Part shown: piece after piece, positions 9,950 to 19,454 of the stretch | Layout: each line of letters begins with the position of its first letter | Numbering within the stretch: the stretch's first letter is position 1 | Position numbers and translations under genes: made by a program | Assembly (NCBI RefSeq): GCF_000296405.1 | Contig: NZ_JH815192.1 | Coordinates: 287,876-350,207 of the forward strand | Direction: 5' to 3' | Length of the DNA stretch: 62,332 nucleotides | Source: Corynebacterium otitidis ATCC 51513 | Lineage (GTDB): Bacteria; Actinomycetota; Actinomycetes; Mycobacteriales; Mycobacteriaceae | The notes under the pieces: model-generated | The model's database searches: none | Told to the model about the DNA's origin: nothing | What the model saw: only the letters and a program-made list of their open reading frames with translations

Positions 9950-11031
9950 CGCTCATCTCCTCGGTTACTCGTCGCCTGCTTGGCCCCGCCCTCGGCGCCG
10001 GCCGTGGGCAGGCGCTCGATGACGCGGACGCGCACCGGGGCGGCGCGCGGGTTGTCCTCGATCTCCTCGGCGGTGGCCTTGATGGCCTTGCCGGTGGGGA
10101 GCCGGTACTCCGGGGCGGTGCCCGGCAGGTCGACGGGCAGGCCCGCGGGGCTCTTCGAGCTCGAGAGGTCCTTGAAGGCCCGCTTGACGAGCCGGTCCTC
10201 GAGGGACTGGTAGCTCATGAACACCGCGCGCCCGCCCGGGCCGAGCGCGTGGCACGCGGCGGGCAGCGCCGCCTTAAGCGAGTCGAGCTCGCCGTTGACC
10301 TCGACGCGCAGCGCCTGGAAGGTGCGCTTCGCGGGATGCCCGCCGGTGCGCCTGGCGGGCGCGGGGATCGTGTCGTAGAGCAGCTCGACGAGCCGCGCGG
10401 AGGTCTCAAACGGCGCGCGCTCGCGCTCCCGGACCACGGCGGCGGCGATCTTGCCGGCGAAGCGCTCCTCACCGTAGGTCGAGAGCACCCTGGCTAGCCG
10501 GCCGTGGTCGTAGGTGTTGAGGACGTCGGCGGCGGTCGGCCCGGAGCTGGGGTCCATGCGCATGTCGAGCGGCGCGTCGACGCGGTAGGCGAAGCCGCGC
10601 TCCTCCTCGTCGAGCTGCATGGACGAGACCCCGAGGTCGAAGAGCGCGCCGGCGATCCCCTCCTCGCGGGCGAGGCGGGGCGCCTCCCCTGGGGCGGCGA
10701 GGATCCGGTCGAACTCGTCGAAGCGGGCCCGCACCGGGCTAAAGCGGTCGCCGAAGCGGGCGAGCCGCTCGCTCGCGTTTGCCAGAGCCTCGGCGTCGCG
10801 GTCGACGCCGATGAGCAGCGCCTGGGGGAAGGCCTCGAGCAGGTGCTCGGCGTGCCCGCCGGCGCCGAGCGTCCCGTCGAGGATGACGGGGTTCTCGGCC
10901 GCCTCGATGCCCGGCGCGAGGAGCTCGGCGACGCGGGCGCGCATGACGGGCACGTGGCCGTGGTTCGCGGCGCGGTCCTCGGCCTGCCGGCGGGCGTCGC
11001 CCCCGGCCCTGCCGGATGCTGCTGCGCTCAC
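9946..11031 (-). CDS. rsmH: 16S rRNA (cytosine(1402)-N4)-methyltransferase
   Basis: SAM-dependent methyltransferase acting on 16S rRNA position C1402. The family signature [13 protein letters not shown] is near the N-terminus, with the SAM-binding [14 protein letters not shown] and the later [14 protein letters not shown] motif. GTG at 11031 is chosen, with GGGGGAGG about 11 nt upstream, giving 361 residues. The frame stays open upstream to 11196, but that part is a low-complexity Pro/Ala/Asp stretch without a good ribosome site. Its stop overlaps the ATG of the ftsL-like gene. Confidence 0.92.
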   Translation of the reverse strand: MSAAASGRAGGDARRQAEDRAANHGHVPVMRARVAELLAPGIEAAENPVILDGTLGAGGHAEHLLEAFPQALLIGVDRDAEALANASERLARFGDRFSPVRARFDEFDRILAAPGEAPRLAREEGIAGALFDLGVSSMQLDEEERGFAYRVDAPLDMRMDPSSGPTAADVLNTYDHGRLARVLSTYGEERFAGKIAAAVVRERERAPFETSARLVELLYDTIPAPARRTGGHPAKRTFQALRVEVNGELDSLKAALPAACHALGPGGRAVFMSYQSLEDRLVKRAFKDLSSSKSPAGLPVDLPGTAPEYRLPTGKAIKATAEEIEDNPRAAPVRVRVIERLPTAGAEGGAKQATSNRGDER

Positions 11032-11262
11032 GTCTCGGGTCACCTCCCCCTTCGTCGCCGGGCGCCCCGGTCGATGCCGGGTCGCGTTGTCGTCTCCGTG
11101 GCCTGCGGGCGGGGCCGGCGTTGTCGTCGCCGCGCCCCGCGGGTCGTCCGCATGGAGCCCCACCCGGGCCGGCGCTCTGATGTCGGGGAAGTACACCAGA
11201 ACCCCGGTCCGGATAGAGGTCCATCCGGGCGGCCCCTGACACGAGCCGCGCGGGACCGCTCG

Positions 11263-11697
11263 CTAGAGCAGCCCGCCCAGCACCTCGTCGGCGTCGGCCG
11301 CCGAGAAGGCGTCCTCGGTCTCTCGCTGGTAGGCGTCCCACGCCTCGGCGTCCCAGATCTCCAGGAAGTCGACCGAGCCGATGACCACGCAGTTCTTGGT
11401 CAGCTGCGCGTACTCGCGGTGCGCCGCCGAGAGCGTGATGCGCCCGTGGCCATCGGGGCGCTGCTCGTCGGCGCTGGCGGCGAGGTTGCGGATGAAGGCG
11501 CGAGCCTCCGGGTTCGTCCGCGAGACCGACGCCGCCTTGCGCGCCCTGGCCGCGAACTCCTCGCGGGGGTAGACGGCCAGGCTGTGGTCCTGTCCCTTCG
11601 TGATCATCAGCCCCCCGGCGAGCTCCTCTCGGAACTTCGCCGGAAGCGTGAGCCGCCCCTTGTCGTCGAGCTTCGGGGTGTAGGTGCCGAGAAACAT
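11263..11697 (-). CDS. mraZ: Transcriptional regulator MraZ
   Basis: DNA-binding protein that represses its own division and cell wall operon in other bacteria. ATG at 11697 gives 144 residues, the normal family length, starting [16 protein letters not shown] with GGAAGGGAGG just upstream. Two SpoVT/AbrB-like halves are visible, the second around [16 protein letters not shown]. The frame continues upstream to 11910 but that part is non-coding leader. It is the first gene of the dcw cluster and is separated from rsmH by 231 bp. A repeat box that fits its known operator lies 86 bp upstream. Confidence 0.95.
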   Translation of the reverse strand: MFLGTYTPKLDDKGRLTLPAKFREELAGGLMITKGQDHSLAVYPREEFAARARKAASVSRTNPEARAFIRNLAASADEQRPDGHGRITLSAAHREYAQLTKNCVVIGSVDFLEIWDAEAWDAYQRETEDAFSAADADEVLGGLL

Positions 11698-11782
11698 CGG
11701 CTCCTCCCTTCCCCGCGTTAGCCCTCGCGACTCGAGTCGACCCTCGCGATCCGCGGCGGCGGGCCGCCGCGCATCGGCGAGC

Positions 11783-11807
11783 CCCACTTTAACCCACTTT
11801 CCCCCAC
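11783..11807 (-). promoter_or_regulatory. MraZ-type operator: three GTGGG direct repeats, 10-bp period
   Basis: Read on the minus strand, GTGGG occurs at 11803-11807, 11793-11797 and 11783-11787, exactly one helical turn apart. MraZ is known to bind TGGGN direct repeats separated by 5-nt spacers upstream of mraZ, and this matches that arrangement. It begins immediately downstream of the proposed -10, so MraZ bound here would block the transcription start. Confidence 0.82.
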
Positions 11808-11809
11808 TG

Positions 11810-11838
11810 GCTCTACCCCATCCGGCATCCCTGCCCAA
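11810..11838 (-). promoter_or_regulatory. Candidate dcw promoter upstream of mraZ
   Basis: Minus strand: -35 TTGGGC (11833-11838), 17-nt spacer, -10 TAGAGC (11810-11815). The MraZ repeats start directly after it. The match to consensus is moderate; the position next to the operator supports it. Confidence 0.5.
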
Positions 11839-12058
11839 TAAGGCAGCGTATTCGCAGGTTATCGCAATCATCCGCGGTGGGGCGCGGCGGGGGCGGCGCG
11901 CCGCCGACACGCCGCAACAGAGCCCAATCGACCAGATGAGCCCCGATAGTCACACGCGCACCAGCGGGCGCCCCACGCCCTCCCCCGCCCGCCTAACGGT
12001 TCTTACCTGCACAAACGACGCCCCAAGCGCCACTACGGGGGACGCGCGGGGGCCGCGG

Positions 12059-12093
12059 GTGGGGGAAGGTGGGAGGAATCGCCGCGCGGTGGG
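12059..12093 (+). promoter_or_regulatory. Second set of phased GTGGG repeats in inverted orientation
   Basis: On the plus strand GTGGG occurs at 12059, 12069 and 12089, all in 10-bp register with one position skipped. The first 15 bases (GTGGGGGAAGGTGGG) differ by one base from the dcw operator. No plus-strand gene begins nearby. It may be an auxiliary MraZ site or a chance G-rich stretch. Confidence 0.4.
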
Positions 12094-12133
12094 GCAGAAA
12101 ACCCGGCCGCGGGGGCGTTCGGGCGCGCGAAAA

Positions 12134-12166
12134 GGCCCCGCGCCCTCCGTGGGGAGGGGCGGGGCC
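12134..12166 (-). terminator. Intrinsic terminator after the DUF3040 gene
   Basis: Long GC-rich inverted repeat (GGCCCCGC arms plus CCCTCC/GGAGGG). On the minus strand it is followed by TTTT, 18 bp after the DUF3040 stop. Confidence 0.75.
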
Positions 12167-12184
12167 TGCGGTCCCTGTCTGCGG

Positions 12185-12580
12185 TTAGCGCTCGAAGCGG
12201 CGGCGGAAGTTCTCCTCCATCCGGCCGCCCAGGGAGGAGCCGCCGGAGCCCGAGTTCTTCGACGAGCGGCCCTTCCCGCCGCCGGAGAAAGAGTCGTCGC
12301 CCGAGCCGCCGCCGCGCAGCATCCACACGCTCGCGCCGAACATGACGACGAAGCCGACGACGGAGAGGATGATGAACCACGTCGAGCCCTGCGCGAGCGC
12401 GACGCCGCCGACGAGGAGGACGAGCCCGAGGACGACGAGCGCGACGCCCTTGAGGGTCACGCGCCCGGAGCCGAAGCCCCCGCCCTCGCCGGAGACCTGG
12501 GCGCGGAACTTCGGGTCGTCCGCGAGCAGGGACTCCTCGATCTCCCGGAGTGCCTGCTTCTCCTGGTCTGAAAGCGCCAC
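12185..12580 (-). CDS. DUF3040 family membrane protein
   Basis: 131 residues. The N-terminus MALSDQEKQALREIEESL followed by LLADDPKF is the DUF3040 signature, a family found across Actinobacteria and often next to the dcw cluster. Two hydrophobic segments lie at about residues 42-62 and 66-88, followed by a Gly/Ser-rich and basic tail. GTG at 12580 is used, with GGGAGG 5 nt upstream. The function is unknown; a role in the envelope or division is only suggested by location. Confidence 0.85.
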   Translation of the reverse strand: MALSDQEKQALREIEESLLADDPKFRAQVSGEGGGFGSGRVTLKGVALVVLGLVLLVGGVALAQGSTWFIILSVVGFVVMFGASVWMLRGGGSGDDSFSGGGKGRSSKNSGSGGSSLGGRMEENFRRRFER

Positions 12581-12814
12581 TTGTTCCTCCCGCGTGGACT
12601 CGTCGTGCTCGCCCGTCTCACTATGGATAACGCATAGCTTCGGCGGCGTGTTCCCGGCCGGGCGGCCGCGTCCGCGGCCCGGCGGGCTTGGTGGTGCCGG
12701 CCGCCGGGGCGTGTCCGCGGCCCCGGCTACCGGTCGGCGCGGCGGCTGCCGCGCTGGTCTCGATAATCCTACCGGGATTCGCCGCCGGCCACGACTTTTT
12801 GGCCGGGCCGCGTC

Positions 12815-13228
12815 CTAGTGCTCGCCCTCCGCCCAGTCGAGCAGCGCGGCGGCGTCGGCCGCGAGCCGCTCGGCGGTCGCGGGCTCGACGCCCGCCTCGA
12901 GGCCGCTGAGCAGCCGGCCGCGCAGCCGCGAGTAGGAGGAGAGCCGGTCGGCCCAGGCGGCCGCCTCGGGCGAGACCATGCGCAGCTTGTCCCAGGCGTT
13001 GCTCGGTGCCCGGCGCCGACCGGTCATGCCCGCGCCCGCGACGACCGCCCCCGCGGCGCGCAGCGCCGCCTGGTAGGCGAGCTCCACGGCGTCGGCGGGC
13101 TCGCCCGCGGCAAGCCGCGCGTGCGCCTCGGAGAGCAGGGCCGCGGCCCGGTCGAGCCGCGAGGTGCGCACCCGGTCCCGCTTGAGCTGCCCGCGCAGCT
13201 TCCCCTGCGCCGAGATCGTCGCCACCAT
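12815..13228 (-). CDS. SAV_6107-type HEPN domain protein
   Basis: 137 residues, all-helical in character and Ala/Leu/Arg-rich. It resembles the actinobacterial SAV_6107-type HEPN proteins: LLSEAHARLAAGEPADAVE near the N-terminus, a conserved AWDKL and a C-terminal DAAALLDWAE. Such proteins are commonly found beside the dcw cluster, and their biochemical role is not known to me. ATG at 13228 is preferred over TTG at 13234, because GGAGG then sits 9 nt upstream. It is divergent from the GNAT gene. Confidence 0.65.
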   Translation of the reverse strand: MVATISAQGKLRGQLKRDRVRTSRLDRAAALLSEAHARLAAGEPADAVELAYQAALRAAGAVVAGAGMTGRRRAPSNAWDKLRMVSPEAAAWADRLSSYSRLRGRLLSGLEAGVEPATAERLAADAAALLDWAEGEH

Positions 13229-13347
13229 GGCCAAGCACCTCCCTGGTCCCTGGCCGGCCGCCTGCGAGGCCGCCGGCCGCTTCGTTCATCCGACGGCCGT
13301 CACGCTAGGCGGCGGGCCGGACGGACACCGCTCATTTTAGCACAATT

Positions 13348-13383
13348 GTTCGAATATCGCGGGCGCGTTCGACTACGGTTCGA
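13348..13383. promoter_or_regulatory. Three GTTCGA repeats in the HEPN/GNAT divergent region
   Basis: GTTCGA occurs at 13348-13353, 13367-13372 and 13378-13383, all in the same orientation with 19- and 11-bp spacing. The last two flank a TACGGT -10-like hexamer (13374-13379) ahead of the GNAT gene. The arrangement suggests an operator, but the regulator is unknown. Confidence 0.4.
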
Positions 13384-13389
13384 TCGCCG

Positions 13390-14028
13390 ATGCGGCCGCG
13401 CGCCGCGGCTCGTGGTTCCATGAGGGCCATGGTCGACTCCCCGCTGCCCGAGCCCGGCGACGTGCGCGTCTCCGCGCTGAGCCCCCACCAGTTCCAGCTC
13501 GCCGCGCCGGTGCTCGTCGACATCTACCTCGCCGCGATGGACTATCAGCGCTCGCTGCGCTCCTCGCGGGTGGCGGCGTGGCGCCAGCAGGCCGCCCACC
13601 CGGGCTTCCGGGCGGTCATTGGCCACGACCGCGACACCGTCTTAGGCTTCGCCTACGCGTTCCAGGGCAGCGCGGAGCGCTGGTGGCACCGCCACGTCGC
13701 CGACGGGCTGCGCCGCGCGGCCGGCGCCGCGGCCGCGGGCCGCTTCCTCACCGACTACCTCGAGCTCGCCGAGGTGCACGTCGACCCGCGCTTCCAGTCC
13801 CGCGGGCTCGGCCGGCGCCTCGTGCGCGCCGTGACCGACGCCGCCCCGCAGCCCCGCGTCGTGCTCTCCACCCCCGAGGTCCCCGGCGAGGACAACAACG
13901 CGTTTCGCGCCTACCGGGCGCTGGGCTTCTACGACCTCATGCGCGGGCTCGTCTTCCCGGGCGACTCCCGTCCCTTCGCGGTGCTCGCCGCCGACCTGCC
14001 GCTCCCCGCGGAGGACCTGCGCCGCTAG
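13390..14028 (+). CDS. GNAT family N-acetyltransferase
   Basis: 212 residues from ATG at 13390; ATGs at 13420 and 13429 are possible later starts. The acetyl-CoA binding pattern of the GNAT fold is visible in LAEVHVDPRFQSRGLGRRLVRA, here the V/I-x-P...Q-S-R-G-L-G loop near residue 138. A C-terminal FRAYRALGFYD motif is typical of the family. The acceptor substrate cannot be told. A GNAT gene also precedes the idsA-type gene in mycobacteria, so the association is conserved. The stop codon TAG is reused as the start of the idsA -10 hexamer. Confidence 0.85.
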   Translation: MRPRAAARGSMRAMVDSPLPEPGDVRVSALSPHQFQLAAPVLVDIYLAAMDYQRSLRSSRVAAWRQQAAHPGFRAVIGHDRDTVLGFAYAFQGSAERWWHRHVADGLRRAAGAAAAGRFLTDYLELAEVHVDPRFQSRGLGRRLVRAVTDAAPQPRVVLSTPEVPGEDNNAFRAYRALGFYDLMRGLVFPGDSRPFAVLAADLPLPAEDLRR

Positions 14029-14031
14029 AGT
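14026..14031 (+). promoter_or_regulatory. -10 of leaderless idsA promoter
   Basis: TAGAGT, whose TAG is the stop codon of the GNAT gene, ends 7 nt before the idsA ATG at 14039. No Shine-Dalgarno is present, so the mRNA probably begins at the start codon. Confidence 0.6.
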
Positions 14032-14038
14032 CGGGCCC

Positions 14039-15124
14039 ATGCCCAACCCACCGGCCACCGCAGGCCTCCCCGGGGCCGTCGCCGAGCAGCTGTCCGACTA
14101 CCTCGCCGGGCGCGTCGCCGAGGCCGCCGCCGTCGGCCCCGCCGCCGAGGAGGCCGCCCGCCTCGTCTCCGACTTCGTCCTCGGCGGAGGCAAGCGGCTG
14201 CGCCCCCTCTTCGCGTGGGTCGCCTACGCCGGCCTGGCGCCCGCCGCGCCCGAGGCCGCGCACCGCGCGGCCCTCAAGGCCGTCTCCGCGCTCGAGCTGC
14301 TCCAGGGCTGCGCGCTCATCCACGACGACGTCATCGACGCCTCCGACACGCGCCGCGGCCGCCCCACCGTCCACCGGCTCGCCGAGGCACGCCACCGCGA
14401 GGCCGACTGGCTCGGCGACGCCGCCGACTACGGCCGCTCGGTCGCGATCCTCGCCGGCGACTTCTCCCTCATCTGGGCCGACGACCTCGTCACCGAGGCC
14501 GGCCTCGAGCCCGCGGCTCTGGCCCGCGCGTTCGGACCATGGCGCGCGATGCGCGCCGAGGTCATCGGCGGCCAGCTGCTCGACCTCGGGCTGGAGAACT
14601 CCGGCGACGAGTCGCTCGAGGCGGCGCTCACCGTCAACCGCTTCAAGACCGCGGCCTACACCGTCGAGCGCCCGCTCCACCTCGGCGCGGCGATCGCCGG
14701 CGCCGGGGAGGAGACGATCGCGAGGCTCCGGCGCTACGGCCGCGACGTCGGCATCGCCTTCCAGCTGCGCGACGACCTGCTCGACGTGTTCGGCGACCCC
14801 GCCGCCACCGGCAAGCAGACCGGCTCGGACTTAAGGGAGGGCAAGCGCACCGCGCTCGTCGCCGAGGCGCTGCGCCTCCTCGACGCCTCGGACCAGGCGG
14901 CCGCCGCCGAGCTTCGCGCGGGCCTGGGCACGGTCAGCTCACCCGCGGAGATCGACCGGCTCGCCGGGATCATCGCCGACTCCGGCGCCCCGGCCGACAT
15001 CGAGCGGCGCATCGAGGAGCTCACCGACTCGGGGCTCGACGCGCTCGGGCACGACTCGGTGCCCGCCGGGCTGCGCGGCGAGCTCGAGCGCCTCGCCGAG
15101 CGCGCCACCCGCCGGGACCGATAG
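14039..15124 (+). CDS. idsA: Polyprenyl diphosphate synthase (IdsA/geranylgeranyl diphosphate synthase type)
   Basis: Trans-prenyltransferase that elongates isoprenoid diphosphates with IPP, supplying menaquinone, carotenoid or lipid-carrier precursors. The protein has 361 residues. GGGKRLRP is near residue 49; the first aspartate-rich motif D96DVID is followed by RRGRPTVH, and the second is LRDDLLDVFGD near 243. Chain length cannot be read with certainty. In M. tuberculosis and C. glutamicum a mannosyltransferase gene (mptA) normally follows; here the next gene starts its stop codon only 13 bp away. Confidence 0.92.
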   Translation: MPNPPATAGLPGAVAEQLSDYLAGRVAEAAAVGPAAEEAARLVSDFVLGGGKRLRPLFAWVAYAGLAPAAPEAAHRAALKAVSALELLQGCALIHDDVIDASDTRRGRPTVHRLAEARHREADWLGDAADYGRSVAILAGDFSLIWADDLVTEAGLEPAALARAFGPWRAMRAEVIGGQLLDLGLENSGDESLEAALTVNRFKTAAYTVERPLHLGAAIAGAGEETIARLRRYGRDVGIAFQLRDDLLDVFGDPAATGKQTGSDLREGKRTALVAEALRLLDASDQAAAAELRAGLGTVSSPAEIDRLAGIIADSGAPADIERRIEELTDSGLDALGHDSVPAGLRGELERLAERATRRDR

Positions 15125-15137
15125 AAAGTAGAGCCTC

Positions 15138-15536
15138 TTAGAGGGCCATGGCCTGCGCGCGGCGCATGACCTCGCGGGCCAGGTGCCCGTGGAGCGCATC
15201 GATCGGCCGGCCGGGCAGCGACTCGTCGGGGGTGTAGAGGAACTCGGCGATCTCCGCGAGGCGGAAGCCGCCGTCGCGCAGCACGGTGATGAGGCCTGGC
15301 ACGAAGCGGTTGAGCCGCCCGTCGGTCTCGCCGCCGTTGGACTTGTCGCGCCGGTCGGTGAACTGCGAGGCCGGCACGAGCAGCTCGCTCTCCCCGCCCA
15401 CGGCGAGCAGGGTCTCGTCCTTGATGCGCTGGCGCACCCGGCTCGGCGGCTCGCCGAGCAGCCGGGCGGCCTGGCCGATGCCCAGCAGCTCCTCGTCGTC
15501 GGGCAGGATGCTTCTCGGAACGGTGGGGATGCTCAC
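15138..15536 (-). CDS. Rv2175c-like winged-helix DNA-binding protein
   Basis: 132 residues from GTG at 15536. It resembles M. tuberculosis Rv2175c, a DNA-binding protein phosphorylated by PknL. The helix-turn-helix part GIGQAARLLGEPPSRVRQRIKD is near residues 20-41, followed by SELLVPASQF and a C-terminal FLYTPDESLPGRPIDAL. A TAGAAT hexamer ends 8 nt before this GTG, which supports this start over the longer frame to 15626, which would overlap pknL. It is divergent from pknL with 83 bp between them, the conserved arrangement for kinase and substrate. Confidence 0.85.
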   Translation of the reverse strand: MSIPTVPRSILPDDEELLGIGQAARLLGEPPSRVRQRIKDETLLAVGGESELLVPASQFTDRRDKSNGGETDGRLNRFVPGLITVLRDGGFRLAEIAEFLYTPDESLPGRPIDALHGHLAREVMRRAQAMAL

Positions 15537-15544
15537 GGCCCCGG

Positions 15545-15550
15545 ATTCTA
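15545..15550 (-). promoter_or_regulatory. -10 of leaderless Rv2175c-like gene
   Basis: TAGAAT on the minus strand ends 8 nt before the GTG at 15536. No ribosome site is seen. Confidence 0.55.
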
Positions 15551-15606
15551 CGTCCCCGGCCCGGGCCGCGCCGGCGGCGGGATTCCCGCGCGGCCGGGCG
15601 GTGCAC

Positions 15607-15612
15607 CATACT
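15607..15612 (+). promoter_or_regulatory. -10 of leaderless pknL promoter
   Basis: CATACT followed by exactly 7 nt and then the pknL ATG. Together with the divergent TAGAAT at 15545-15550 this forms a compact back-to-back promoter pair. Confidence 0.55.
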
Positions 15613-15619
15613 GGGTTGC

Positions 15620-17806
15620 ATGCCAAGGCTCAACGTAGGAGACGTGCTCGGGGGGCGCTACCGCGTCGAGCGCCCCATCGCGCGCGGCGGCATGTCGACC
15701 GTCTACCGCTGCGCGGACGAGCGCCTCTCTCGGGCCGTGGCCGTCAAGGTCATGGACGAACGCCTCGTCGACGACCCCGTGTTTCGCCGCCGCTTCGAGC
15801 GGGAGGCGAAGTCCATGGCGAGGCTCTCCCACCCCAACCTCGTCGGCGTCTACGACTTCGACTCCGAGGCCGACCACCTCTACCTCGTCATGGAGCTCAT
15901 CACCGGCGGCATGCTCGGCGAGCTCATGGCCGAGCGAGGCCCGCTCCTGCCCAGCGAGGCTCTCAGCGTCATGCGATCGGTGCTCACCGGGCTGGCCGCC
16001 GCGCACGCCGCGGGGCTCGTCCACCGGGACCTAAAGCCCGACAACGTGCTCATCGGCGGCGACGGGGCGATCAAGATCGCCGACTTCGGGCTCGTGCGCG
16101 CCGCCGACACCGGCGACGGCACCTCCACGGAGATCCTCGGCACCGCGCCGTACGTCTCCCCCGAGCAGGTGCTCGGCGAGCACCTCGACAAGTCGAGCGA
16201 CGTGTACTCCGCGGGCATCCTCCTCTACGAGCTGCTCACCGGCGAGGTGCCCTTCCGCGGGCAGAGCCCGATTGCGACCGCCTACCAGCGCCTCGAGGAG
16301 GACGTGCCCGAGCCCTCGGCGCTCGCGCCGGAGGTGCCGCCACTCGTCGACGCGCTCGTCGCGGCCGCCACCCAGCGCCGCCCCGAGGCGCGCTTCCCCA
16401 CCGCCGGGGACTTCCTCGACGCGCTCGAGGACGTCGTCGCCGAGCTCGGCCTGCCGACCTGGCAGGTGCCCGTGCCCGCCGCGGGCGCCGCGCACCGCGC
16501 CGCCGCCGAGCCCGACGGCGACGAAACGACACGCCTGAACGACCCCGGCGAGTCCGGCCCCGGGCCCGCCGCCGAGGGCGGCGAAACGCTGAGCTTCTGG
16601 GGCAGTACTCCCCCGCCGGGCGAGACCGCCCCCGAGCCCGAGCCGCCCGCCCCCGCCGAGGAGACGAGGCTCGCCCCGCCCGCGGAGCGCGCCGCGCCGC
16701 CGAGGCGCCGCACCCCGCTGCCCAAGAAGGTCTCCAACCGCTCCCCGGCGCGGGTGGCGCTGTGGCTCGTGGCCTGCGCCGCGCTGCTGGCCGCGGCGGC
16801 GCTGGGCGGCTGGTGGCTCACCTCCGGGCGCTACCCGGAGATCCCCTCGATCACCGGGATGTGCCCCCAGGAGGCGGTCGCCGCGATCGAGAACGCCGGC
16901 TTCGAGGCCGAGACCGAGCAGCGCTACCACGACGAGGTCGCCTACAACCACGCCATCGGCACGGAGCCGACCGCGCCGGCGAAGGTGCCGCGCGGCGGGA
17001 CGGTGACGGTGCTCGTCTCCCAGGCGCGGCCTACCGTGCCCGAGGTGCCCGCCGACCGGGATACCGAGTCCTACGAGCGGGTGCTCGCGGAGCGCACGCT
17101 GCGCTTGAGCTCCGGGGAGGCGGTCTACTCCGACGACGTCGAGGAGGGCCGCATCGTCTCGGTCGAGCCGTCTCCCGGCGAGGAGGTGCCCACCGGCTCC
17201 GAGGTGACCGTCTCGACGTCGAAGGGGCCGCGCCCGGTCGACGTGCCGAGCCTCGAGGGGGCGACGATCGAACAGGCCGAGGAGCAGCTCGAGGCGGTGG
17301 GCCTCAAGCTCGGGGCGGTTACCGAGGACTTCGACGCCGACGTCCCCGACGGGGAGGTCGCCTCGAGCTCCCCGGCCGCGGGCACGAGCATCGCGCGCGG
17401 CTCCGCGGTCGACGTCGTCGTGTCCCGCTCCATCGAGGTGCCCGACGTGTCGGGGCTTCGGGTCGACGAGGCCCGCGAGGCGCTCTCCGCGGAGGGCATC
17501 AGCGCCTCCGTCGAGCGCGACGACTCACTCACTGGCTCCGCCGCCGACGAGGTGCAGGAGACCGACCCCGCCCCGGGCGCCAGGCTCGACCCCGACCGAC
17601 CGGAGGTGACCCTCGTCGTGCCCGGCCGCGTGGAGATCCCCTGGCTCGTCGGCAAGCGGCTCGACGACGCGCGCGAGGAGGCGGAGTCCCGCGGGCTGAA
17701 GCTCGACGCACCGAGCTCGCGCGGCGGGATCGTCATCTCCCAGCGCCCGCTCTTCGACGACTCGATCGAGGCCGGCGGCACGATCTCGGTCTCCACGATC
17801 GGCTAA
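15620..17806 (+). CDS. pknL: Serine/threonine protein kinase PknL with PASTA repeats
   Basis: Membrane-bound sensor kinase with 728 residues. The kinase domain covers about residues 12-270: glycine loop ARGGMSTVY, VAVKVMD lysine, HRDLKPDN catalytic loop near 135 and DFGL near 154. A linker rich in Pro, Glu and Thr follows, then one membrane segment at about 376-397. Outside lie about five PASTA repeats to the end (for example VDVPSLEGATIEQAEEQL and IEVPDVSGLRVDEAREAL), which in this family bind peptidoglycan fragments. The M. tuberculosis PknL lacks PASTA repeats; the corynebacterial form has them. The neighbour on the other strand is its likely substrate. Confidence 0.93.
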   Translation: MPRLNVGDVLGGRYRVERPIARGGMSTVYRCADERLSRAVAVKVMDERLVDDPVFRRRFEREAKSMARLSHPNLVGVYDFDSEADHLYLVMELITGGMLGELMAERGPLLPSEALSVMRSVLTGLAAAHAAGLVHRDLKPDNVLIGGDGAIKIADFGLVRAADTGDGTSTEILGTAPYVSPEQVLGEHLDKSSDVYSAGILLYELLTGEVPFRGQSPIATAYQRLEEDVPEPSALAPEVPPLVDALVAAATQRRPEARFPTAGDFLDALEDVVAELGLPTWQVPVPAAGAAHRAAAEPDGDETTRLNDPGESGPGPAAEGGETLSFWGSTPPPGETAPEPEPPAPAEETRLAPPAERAAPPRRRTPLPKKVSNRSPARVALWLVACAALLAAAALGGWWLTSGRYPEIPSITGMCPQEAVAAIENAGFEAETEQRYHDEVAYNHAIGTEPTAPAKVPRGGTVTVLVSQARPTVPEVPADRDTESYERVLAERTLRLSSGEAVYSDDVEEGRIVSVEPSPGEEVPTGSEVTVSTSKGPRPVDVPSLEGATIEQAEEQLEAVGLKLGAVTEDFDADVPDGEVASSSPAAGTSIARGSAVDVVVSRSIEVPDVSGLRVDEAREALSAEGISASVERDDSLTGSAADEVQETDPAPGARLDPDRPEVTLVVPGRVEIPWLVGKRLDDAREEAESRGLKLDAPSSRGGIVISQRPLFDDSIEAGGTISVSTIG

Positions 17807-17877
17807 GGACCGCCCGCTCCCCTCCCCTCGCCCCCGCGTGCGCCGCGCGGAAGGGCGGGGACGGTGAAGGACACGCG

Positions 17878-17911
17878 AAGGCCCCGCCCGGTAGATTCCG
17901 GGCGGGGCCTT
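17878..17911. terminator. Bidirectional terminator between pknL and aroG
   Basis: Perfect 14-bp inverted repeat (AAGGCCCCGCCCGG arms, loop TAGATT) with T-rich ends on both strands, between two convergent genes. Confidence 0.85.
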
Positions 17912-17976
17912 TTGCCGCGTCGCTAGCGGTGGTCGGACGGCCGATCCGGGCGGGGTCAGCCCCGCCCGCGGCTTCG

Positions 17977-19377
<1,401 letters not shown>

Positions 19378-19454
19378 TCACGTCGAGCGGAATATCCCGG
19401 CCTGTTAAGTTTCAGGGGCGAACCAGACCGTCCCGCCTCGCGGGAGGGGAGCCG

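Larger units (their letters stand above)
11698..12184. other. Intergenic region: dcw promoter, two MraZ-type boxes, DUF3040 terminator
   Basis: 487 bp without a gene. It holds the minus-strand dcw promoter and operator (11783-11838), a second inverted set of the same repeats (12059-12093) and the terminator of the DUF3040 gene (12134-12166). The rest is GC-rich with no recognisable reading frame. Confidence 0.7.

Noticed and set aside
11032..11196. N-terminal extension of RsmH to 11196
   Set aside because: The extension is low-complexity, has no good ribosome site, and family length and GGGGGAGG spacing support GTG at 11031.
13367..13383. LexA (SOS) box in the HEPN/GNAT region
   Set aside because: The two GTTCGA copies are in direct, not inverted, orientation, so the corynebacterial LexA palindrome is not formed.
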